Positions 28,590 to 35,746 of a stretch of DNA of 35,746 nucleotides are shown here, in pieces (the first letter of the stretch is position 1; each line of letters begins with the position of its first letter). The notes beneath the pieces are model-generated. The model searched no databases. It was not told the DNA's origin and worked only from the letters and a program-made list of their open reading frames with translations. Position numbers and translations under genes: made by a program. Source of the stretch: Euglena gracilis. Its lineage: Eukaryota; Euglenozoa; Euglenophyceae; Euglenales; Euglenaceae. The DNA lies in assembly GCA_900893395.1 (NCBI GenBank), contig CAAHFI011797820.1, forward strand, positions 1 through 35,746, read 5' to 3'.

Positions 28590-29034
28590 ATTGACAGGTC
28601 CCAGAAAAGATGGAGACAGAGGATCTCCTGAAGGTAGGTGCACAGCCACCCAATAACGGTACACCGGCACCAATTTTAGGATCCCAATGACCCTGCCACT
28701 GGCCTGCGGCTTCGGCTCCGCTGTTTCAGCCACATCAGCCACTGATGCTTCAGAACCCACCAGACCGTCATCCACCCCCTCCCCCAGTGCAACAACACCC
28801 AGCTTTAGCGGCCACGTTATACCCCGCAACCGGGGCATGAGACTGGGGACGACGTGTTGCCAGTGCATGGAAACCAACAGCCAGAGGAAGGTAGCCCTCA
28901 AACCCACGTCATTTTGGATGCAAGGAAGCCTTGAACGTTTACCACTGGATTGGTGGCATCAAAATGGTTGGATTCATTTCCCCCAAATTATTTCCCACAA
29001 AAATTGGTGTGTTTTACGTTTTTCAAGGGGATAA
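28590..29034 (+). CDS. Doubtful ORF in a non-repetitive patch
   Basis: One of the few stretches here that is neither ankyrin nor obvious repeat. The plus frame from an ATG at 28687 runs 115 residues. It starts with a Ser/Thr/Pro/Ala-rich segment (SATSATDASEPTRPSSTPSP) and then CCQCMETNSQRK. The minus strand is also open (28485-28907, 140 residues), so strand cannot be settled. No domain was recognised. A low-complexity exon is possible; chance openness is as likely. Confidence 0.2.
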
Positions 29035-29794
29035 TACTGGAGAATAACCATAAAATGGACTCCGGCCCGACGCATCCCGGGCATTTCAGGTGCCAAATTT
29101 TTGATTTCTTGTAACATAGTCCTGCTGCGGAAAAGCAGGGGGGGGAAATGCGCTGGGCGGCCCTCGGGAAAAATGAGCAAAAATGCGCAAAAATGCGCAA
29201 AAAAAACCGTGCAAAAAATGCCCTAAATTTGTATATTCCTAAGGGAAAAAGGACTTAGAAAAATTTACAACAATGAGCCCAAAAATAAAACAAAATCACC
29301 AAAAACAGCTGAAATGAAGGCATTTTTTGATCAAAAAAAATGCATGAGCAAGCGTCATTCTCTGTTCACCATAACCAACAATGTCAGCCATGGTGCCCCG
29401 TATTTGTGACCAGAGGAGAAGGATTTGATGTGGGTAAAAAAATTATTGTTTGGTGTTTCACTCACAGACGATGCAGAAATCAACAATATCTCACCACACC
29501 ATGCCTTGTGCAATTGCGCAATACAGGACCCATTTCGGAACTGTGGCCTTTTTTGGGATCGTTTTGGGTCCTGTTTTCGGGTGAAAAGTTGTGTCTCAAC
29601 ACTGGACATCGGCCACGAAGGGGATTCCAAGGTTCCAATTCAAATTGCAAGAAGAGCATTGGACAATTCCGAAATCCCAGCGTGTCATTTAGGCAGCCGG
29701 ATGCACATTTAAGGGTTTTTTCTTTAGAATTTACGCATTTGTGCAATCGCGCAAATCTTACGAAATTCTTGGACAGGCATCTTTTTAAGGCAGC
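29035..29794. other. No gene seen
   Basis: A 194-residue plus frame (29340-29924) runs into the poly-C/G repeat region and shows no domain. GCAAAAATGCG repeats near 29173. Otherwise featureless. Confidence 0.4.
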
Positions 29795-30290
29795 AGACCC
29801 CCCCCTGGGGGGAGGGGTGGTGGGTGGGTCTGGCCGGACCCCCCCCAAAGGTATACCCGCGCCGGAGGCGCTGGGTATACCTTTTCGGCGCAAAGCGCCG
29901 AAAATTTTTGGAAATTGCCTTTAACAGGCCCGATTTTGGGGGTCCCCCGGAGGGGAAGGGATATAAACCCCCATCCCAACCCCCCAAATAACACCCCCCT
30001 CGGGCCGCCCAAATATCACAGCGGGGGTGTGTTTTTTTTATATTTGGGGCCCCAGAGGGTGGGTGGGTGGGGGACCCCCTCCCCCCCCGGTCTTAAAATC
30101 CCTGAATGGGGTGCAATACAGGGTGCATTTTGTCAGTGGGACACTTCCGGAGATATTGTGCGTCTTCTCGATGTATCTTCAAAAAAATCAATTTTTGACC
30201 GAAAATATCCCCCTGGGGGGTCCCGCGCCACCCTGGGTGGGTGGGGACCCCTCCCCCGGGTGTCAAAAAAAAAGCCTGTTCCTGGACCCT
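29795..30290. repeat. Poly-C/poly-G fold-back cluster
   Basis: Many C7-C9 and G6-G7 runs with inverted pairs. They include GGTATACCC/GGGTATACC (29850-29858 with 29873-29881), TTTTCGGCGC-AAA-GCGCCGAAAA (29882-29904), and CCCAAATAT/ATATTTGGGG (about 30008 with 30039). GTGCATTTTGTCA and the following 90 bp resemble 34670-34750. Frames through it are composition artefacts. Confidence 0.65.
29850..29904. repeat. Two adjacent perfect hairpins
   Basis: A 9-bp stem with a 14-base GC-rich loop is followed with no gap by a 10-bp stem with an AAA loop and a short T-run. A degenerate version of the second (TTTTCGGCGCGAAGTGCCGGA) lies at 11638 inside the 11.4-kb element. Confidence 0.8.
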
Positions 30291-31283
30291 GTACCCTGAC
30301 ACACGGAACACAATTTATGAATTGTGACACCCCTCTATTAATTACCAAGCTAAGTAGATTAACTCTCAGCAGTTTAGTGTGAATGCTGCTTTCCAAGTGA
30401 TGTGAATAGGGCTGATGGTGAGATTGGTGCTCTTGCACATCACACACTCTTGTTACGACACTTGGAAATGGTGCTGACGTGCTGGCTGAACTGATTTGGA
30501 TATTACCGCCACCGGTAAGAACACATGGAGCCTCATTGGATCACACACCATAAATTACGTCAGCCAGCCGTCACGCCCCCGGTTCTTTCCTATCATTTCC
30601 GGTGCTGAGGCAAGGGTTTGGGTTTTTTCTCCCTTGAAATGTAACAAGATTATTTGGAAGGTTTATATGTTTCCTTTTGACTGACGTCATTCTGGGGCTA
30701 GGAGCTACCCACCCAAACAGTGAAGAAGGACAGGAAGAAGTAAAAAATATATTACGTTTCCGACCATTCAGGCCTCAGATTTGACTCACAATGGTAATTT
30801 AAAATCCGTCGGTCGCTTGTCATGGTGGTAATTTGAACTCGCGCTCTTTTGCTTTTTGGTGTATTGCATTGTCTTTTTTTTGTCAGTATTTTATTTTGAT
30901 TTGAGTATTTGAGTTTGATCCCCTGTGTTGTGTTTCTTACCCGACCCCTGCCCCTCGGGGTAGAGTAGGGTCGGGGTAGCGACTTTCCAATCCTTTTGCC
31001 TCTTTTTAAAGGGGGAGAATTTGGATCCCTTTTTTGCCTGTTTCAACCGGGCACAGCCAAAAAGAAATGCTTTTTGGGACCATTTTTTAGCCGCAGTACA
31101 AGGAGGAACAAAATGTGTTGAAAAATGCAGCTGGAGTGAGGCCTGCAGGCACAGCCACTTTTGCCTGGCTCCATCACATGCATCAAAATTTTGGGGGGGT
31201 GTTTGGTTTGCTGGTGGTGCGCCAAACTTTGAAATACCTCCCCAGGGATCTTACGAACCACTCTAGTGTACCGTGACACCCTG
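30291..31283. other. No gene seen
   Basis: Mostly unique-looking sequence with no domain-bearing frame. An imperfect C/G inverted repeat lies at 30940-30980 (ACCCGACCCC / GGGTCGGGGT). Confidence 0.45.
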
Positions 31284-31550
31284 GCGGTGGGCAGTGGCCT
31301 GGGCCCCGGCGGCGGTGGACCGGGCCGACAACGAGAACCGTACGCCGCTGTGGGCCGCGTCCCTCAACAACCACCTGGCATTGGTCACACTGCTGGTGGG
31401 GGCGGGGCGGCGGTGGATGCTGCGAACAGCAACGGCTGTACGCCGCTGTATGTCGCTGCCCAGAAATGGCTTCACAGAGGTAGCCCGGCCAGGGAAGAAC
31501 GGGGGCAAGCCAAAAATCACGTCGCTGACACACCATTGGCATTACACTGA
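31284..31550 (+). pseudogene. Type A ankyrin module 4, first exon (frameshifted)
   Basis: Frame one reads VDRADNENRTPLWAASLNNH then LALVTLLVGAG. The same one-base shortfall as modules 1 and 3 (about 31405) shifts the second repeat (DAANSNGCTPLYVAAQKW) to the next frame. Its end is also altered: GCCCAGAAATGGCTTCACAG replaces the usual GCCCAGAACGGCCACACGG. The following ATTGGCATTACACTGA and TTGGGGCCGCTGCGCTGACA match module 1. Confidence 0.6.
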
Positions 31551-31699
31551 TTCCAAAAGATTGGGGCCGCTGCGCTGACACCCGATATTTGGTTCCTGTG
31601 GGTTCGTTGGTGGGTATTTGCTTTCCCAGCCAATCATCAAGATAATTATCATGAGGGTGGTTTCATGGTGACGTTCTTCGACCATTCACAAGGCCTGCT

Positions 31700-32125
31700 T
31701 TGCATTTTTTTCTGTTGGAAATGTGTTTGACTCATGATGGATGATGTGAAACAGAGCTGAAGTGTTGCTCATATTGGTGGTGCTGCCTCTACAAATTATT
31801 CCATCTATTTTTTTCAGTTTTCTAAAAGACAAAATATAATATGCATAATACCAGCTCTGTCTAAGGGTCGTGAGTTTTTTTTTCTCTCTCCAGCAATATA
31901 TGTGGTTATTTTCAGAGGGCCACAGCTGGGAACGTGCGGCCAGTGCTGGGCACCACCTCCCCTCGCCTTTAGCTTTAGAGCCAGCGATGACGACGTAGCG
32001 ATGTGACCTCCCCTGGTCCCTCCCTCCAGCTTCCTCCATCCCCCCTCCGTCCCTGGGCCCAGCTGCTGGTGTCGGCCCAGGCCAGGCCGTTCCACCCGCA
32101 CGGTGGCCGTGGGTGGGGTGTGCCC
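31700..32125 (+). pseudogene. Type A module 4, intron-like part and second patch
   Basis: TGTTTGACTCATGATGGATG and CATAATACCAGCTCTGTCT match module 2 (18.37-18.50 kb) at clearly lower identity. TTTTCAGAGGGCCACAGCTGGG is conserved. GCCAGCGATGACGACGTAGC follows, then CTGGGCCCAG (to 32062) and LLVSAQARP in frame, after which the sequence departs (FHPHGG). It is an older copy of the module 2 layout. Confidence 0.5.
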
Positions 32126-32191
32126 CGGACCACTCGTATATTTTGAAGAATTAAACCAATTTTTTTTTGGATAATTTCTCCACAAATATCC

Positions 32192-32264
32192 AGTATTATT
32201 ATTATTACTATTACTATTACTATTACTATTACTATTACTATTACTATTACTATTCCAATTACTA
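32192..32264. repeat. (ATTACT)n hexanucleotide repeat
   Basis: ATTATTATTATT followed by about nine TATTAC/ATTACT units. Confidence 0.9.
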
Positions 32265-32329
32265 CTGTTAGGGGGGGCGGCGTACCCATCTTGGACATTT
32301 CGGATCAATTTTTGTTAATTTTGGACATA

Positions 32330-32555
32330 TTTTGTTATTTTGTTGGGCTAATTTGGGTCAATATGACCACATTTTATTGCGTTTTTGGCAATTTTGCGCT
32401 ATTTTGGTTATTTTGGGTTATTTTTCACAATTTGTGGATATGGTTGGTGTTTTTAGGCAATTTTGCCATTTCAGGTCATTTTATTTTTTGTGGTCAATTT
32501 TGGGCTTTTTGTGGTCATTTTTTTTGGGTTTCTGTGGTCATTTTGCCAGGTTGGG
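32330..32555. repeat. ATTTTGG-rich degenerate repeat
   Basis: Recurrent ATTTTGG, TTTTGGTTATTTTGGG and GTGGTCATTTT units. It is T/G-rich and open in some frames by composition. Confidence 0.6.
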
Positions 32556-32572
32556 AACCAATGGCTGCAGTG

Positions 32573-32945
32573 GTTGCAATGGATGTAGATGCTGAACAGA
32601 TGCAAACACTGGACAAGATATAGGTACTGGACAAGATGCAGATGCTGGATAAGAAGCAGATGCTGCACAAGATGCAGATGCTGGACAAGATTCAGAAGCT
32701 TGGGCAAAGATATAGACACTGGACAAGGTGCAGATGCAGGACAAGGTGCAGATGCTGGACAAGATGCAGATTGCTGGACAAGATGCAATGGATGCCAATA
32801 GTGGGCAAGCTTAAGACCTTGACAAGACACAGGTACTGGCAAGAGCACACACCAGACAAGATGCAGTGGTTGTTGATGCAGTGGATGTATATATTGGCAA
32901 GATGTAGATGCTGGACAAGATGCAGACATTGGACAATTGGGTGAG
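32573..32945. repeat. 18-bp repeat, GATGCTGGACAAGATGCA type
   Basis: About fifteen imperfect units of ATGCTGGACAAG-ATGCAG, mostly 18 bp with 12- and 21-bp variants. In one plus frame it reads repeated MQMLDK hexapeptides (32636-32700) and then drifts out of frame. The minus strand gives HLVQHL repeats. A coding repeat is conceivable because 18 is a multiple of three, but indels break it. Confidence 0.75.
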
Positions 32946-33534
32946 CGCATTTGATGCCAATATTCAATATTTTGGGCCGATCATGTGTTTGTTTGCTTTT
33001 GTTCTGCCGCTCAAGCCGGGGCGCATTTTCTCCCATTTCACCACCTCCAGACAGATGATCGTCTCAATATGACGGATGAAATTTTACATCAAGAAGACTT
33101 CTTTGAAGTCACTTATTTGTCCCATTTAGATTTTTCATGATGTCAATTATTTTGTGAGAGTTTCAAACAAAAAATTCCTGTTGCGTCATTTGGCAATGTT
33201 CTCTCCATTCTGATGGGATTGACTTCCCACAACATTTATTTTCTTTAGGAACTTTTAAAATGGAATTCAAGTTTCTTTTTGTGGATTCCAGTTGGAGTTG
33301 ACCCAGCGTAAGAAAAGATAAGTTTATTCCCAAAAGCTTGCATTTCAATGTTGCAAAAAAAACTTTTTAAAAACCTCTTTAATCACTGAGCACCCATTCC
33401 AAACAGACCTTTTTGGATGTGTCAGCTGATTTGTTGCACACGACTATTTTCACGTTGCATGAAATGATCAATGCATTGTTGGTATGAAAGGATTTTAACG
33501 TATTTTACCCCACTATTGGAAAAAATAGTGGAAA
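32946..33534. other. No gene seen
   Basis: Ordinary AT-leaning sequence. A 61-residue minus frame (33163-33348) has no recognisable domain. Confidence 0.4.
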
Positions 33535-33620
33535 AAGGCTGAAAATGGCCGGAAATGGCCGAAAATGGCCGAAAATGGCCGAAAATGACAAAAATCGGGG
33601 TGCCAACTATAGGTGCTTGT
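33535..33620 (+). repeat. AAAATGGCC / TAGGTGCTTG dispersed repeat, copy
   Basis: Five GAAAATGGCC units (33540-33590), then ATGACAAAAATCGGGG and CCAACTATAGGTGCTTG. Best-preserved copy of the family. Confidence 0.8.
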
Positions 33621-33851
33621 TCACCCCCCCCAGTGGGTTTGACCTCAAGTTTGTTCCCCGTCTGACTGTCTGCTTGCTGTTGTGGCTCGGTGTAGTTGAC
33701 GTCTGTTGTCGTGTGACCGTTCCCTGGTGTGGTGTGGGAGCCATCCCCTGTTGACGGTGTCTCGGGCCCCAACCCCCCACCTTCCATTGTGGTTGTGGGC
33801 GGCCCCTCCCTTGGGCAAAGGGCGAGGGAGGGGACGGGAGGGAGGGGGCAC

Positions 33852-33990
33852 CGGCGTGGGCAGTGGCGGCGGTCAACGAGGCGGCCAAGGACGGCCGGAC
33901 GCCGCTGTACATCGCCGCCGCAAACGGCCACGCAGAGGCGGTCCAGGTCTGGTGGAGGCCCAGGCCAGGTCATTGCTATGTTCGAGGGGT
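33852..33990 (+). CDS. Single ankyrin-repeat exon
   Basis: After a GTGGGCAG acceptor-like site, the frame reads AAVNEAAKDGRTPLYIAAAN then GHAEAVQVWWRPRPG. It has the ankyrin signature DGRTPLYIAA.NGH.EAV. The usual LLL is VWW here. The frame stays open to about 34069, into the start of composite element copy 3, so the 3' limit is unclear. It is the last patch of the plus-strand series. Confidence 0.65.
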
Positions 33991-34059
33991 ATCAAGTGAG
34001 CATCAGTTTTGCAGAGGGAGGTGGACCACTCTTTCTTTACGGGGGGAGGGCATTACCCC

Positions 34060-35570
34060 TTTACCCTGAAGGGGTCCAAACTGGGTAGGATTGGCCTGCC
34101 TCCTCCCTTCTGACGCCATTTTGCCACGGTCCAAAACTCGGTTGAAAATCAAATTTATCGAAATTATCTCGAGAAAAGTGTGCCCTGACCTGGCCCGTGT
34201 TTCTGCGCGATTTGCCGCCCAAAACAGCGTTTTTGGGAGTCTTCTGGCCTTTTTTGCGTTGATTTTTCTAAAATTTTCGACAATGATGCAAAGTCAAAGA
34301 AAAGTATTTTGAGAACAAAATTGAACCCTTGGATGCCCTATCCAACCGTGGTTTTTTCCTTTTTTCCCCCAACTCTTCGTGGCCCGAGTTTCGGCCATTT
34401 TTCAATTTTGGCCCATTTCAGGGCCATTTTAGGCCGTTTTTGGGTCAAAAAAAATGATTTTTTCAAAATATCTGGAAAATGAAGCAAAATCAAAGGAAGT
34501 GTTGGTAGACCTAAATTAGATTTAAATGCCCACACTCCAAATTAGACTTAAATGCCTACTCTCTTTGATTTCCCCGCATTTTTGGGCTGCAGAAGTGCGA
34601 CGGAACACGGGGGCTTGCGTGACGGCAGCCAAAAAGGCGAACAGGGGGCGATAGAGGACCTCCGGGGGTGCATTTTGTCACACCGTCATTTCCGGTAATA
34701 ATGCACGTTTCCTCTAGATATTTTTGAAAAATTGATCCGTTTGATCGATTTTTGGACCCGCCCCCAACCCCCCCCCGTTTTTGAGCCCGAAACCCATTGA
34801 TTTTGGGTCAAATTTGGGTCAAAAAAAAGTGGGAAAAGGTCGATTTTTTTTTACATAAGGACGTATTTTGGCCTCCCGGACCCGGAAAAGCTGTTTCTGA
34901 GCCAAAAATGAGCGTTTTTTTCGACCTGCTTGCGCCCCTTTTGGGCCCGAACCCGTGGACAGGGTAAAACAAAAGCAGGTCAAAACAGTCGAAAAAAATC
35001 GAAATAAATAATTTGCCCAAAACCATGTTTTTTTGGCCCCAGAACCGTGAAAAACTGTATTTGAGCTCCAAATGAGCATTTTTCGACCAGCGCCTCGTTT
35101 ATGGCTGTCAAACCTTACTTTAGGTCAAAAAAAAACGGAATAAAAAAAGTCAAAATTTCCAATCAAACGGTTTATGGGGTGTATGGGGGGGGGCTAAATT
35201 TTCGTTAACATTTCAGAATGTACCGTAAATCACTGAAAGCCACCGTATATTGGAAGCGTGTAATATGCAAATTATTAAAATTTGCCAAATTTGCAATGGT
35301 TTTTTTTTGGCCTTTCCATTGTATGTGTGTCCCATTAAGAGCTCCGCATTATCAAAGCCTGGTAAAATAATTGTAAAATCACGGAAAATGAACGTTGATT
35401 GCCAAGCGTGTAATCTGTAAATTATACATATCGTGTGCAGTGTTTTTCTGCCTTCCATTATGAACAAGTCCCATTAAGAGCTCAGCGCTATTCAAGAACA
35501 GTTAAATTATTGTTAAATCATTGAAAGTTAACGTCAATTGCAAGCGTGTAATTTGTAAATGAAACATTAA
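34060..35570 (-). mobile_element. Composite repeat element, copy 3 (diverged)
   Basis: It runs in the same orientation as copy 1. GGTCCAAACTGGGTAGGATT (about 34070) is the inverse of 21600-21620 in copy 2. Diverged 215-bp-type units follow (34130-34540), then about 160-bp units (anchors near 34818, 34979, 35123) sharing GGCCTCCCGGACCCGGAAAA and ATGAGCGTTTTT with copy 1. It finishes with AT-rich 139-bp units holding two copies of the end motif. There is no GC-rich tract or 19-bp minisatellite. It may run beyond the window. Confidence 0.55.
35195..35570 (+). repeat. 139-bp tandem repeat containing the element end motif
   Basis: About 2.6 units sharing CCCATTAAGAGCTC, AAGCGTGTAAT.TGTAAAT and ATTGT.AAATCA. 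Motif copies start at 35337 and 35476. Divergence between units is clear by eye, so the array is not recent. Confidence 0.75.
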
Positions 35571-35746
35571 TTGTGAACTTTCTTTTCGCCGACACGACTC
35601 GTTTGAATACTCTATTTCGCTACAACGTGCTGACAATGTCAAATGCCCAAATGCTCTGCACAATATCACAACCACAGCTGCGTTTTTGCGTGTTCACTGG
35701 TGTTTCAGATGGTGTTCTTGGGCATTTGAATTTAATGTGGCCTACA
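35571..35746. other. No gene seen
   Basis: Ordinary sequence to the window edge. Confidence 0.4.

Overview
The window looks like non-coding-rich nuclear DNA of a eukaryote. Short GC-rich, codon-biased coding patches sit in AT-rich sequence full of microsatellites, minisatellites, hairpins and small inverted-repeat elements. There are no operons, no Shine-Dalgarno-led genes and no dense ORF packing. A large repeat-rich protist or algal genome is my best guess, but nothing here fixes the lineage. I saw no rRNA, tRNA or CRISPR, and no recognisable transposase, reverse transcriptase or viral gene.

The only protein family I recognise is the ankyrin repeat. About twenty ankyrin-coding patches lie between 2.99 and 33.99 kb, all but one on the plus strand. 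They fall into two main types. Type A modules (14.13, 17.94, 23.75 and 31.28 kb) carry two ankyrin repeats, then a spacer, then a second patch ending in the motif LLVSAQARP. Type B modules (17.18, 17.59, 22.75 and 25.21 kb) carry one repeat ending in LLLSAQARPVP. Single variant repeats lie at 2.99, 3.64, 4.41, 8.40, 9.07, 10.05, 10.50 and 33.86 kb, with an inverted scrap at 13.0 kb. Some patches are open throughout (10.5, 17.2-17.8, 17.9, 22.8 kb). Others have frameshifts, and three of the four type A modules share the same one-base shortfall. Flanking non-coding DNA is duplicated with the modules, so the region grew by segmental duplication. It may be one very long exon-rich gene, a row of short genes, or a mix of live and dead cassettes.

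A second theme is a composite repeat family with no recognised protein. Copies lie at 6.49-7.19 kb, 18.64-21.8 kb (opposite orientation) and 34.06-35.57 kb. They share a 27-bp end motif (core AAGAGCTCAGCACTATTC), roughly 160-bp tandem units and, in two copies, 215-bp tandem units. The middle copy carries a 2.1-kb array of a 19-bp minisatellite with higher-order periodicity. It interrupts a type A ankyrin module and lies between two 220-bp direct copies of host sequence that differ at one base.

Other structure: eleven TTGCGC-N4-GCGCAA hairpins at 0.44-1.40 kb; a palindrome-rich array at 26.8-27.7 kb; small elements with inverted ends at 11.4, 13.4 and 15.3-16.6 kb; a dispersed AAAATGGCC repeat with a TAGGTGCTTG tail; and GT, GAA, CT, CTAG and ATTACT microsatellites.
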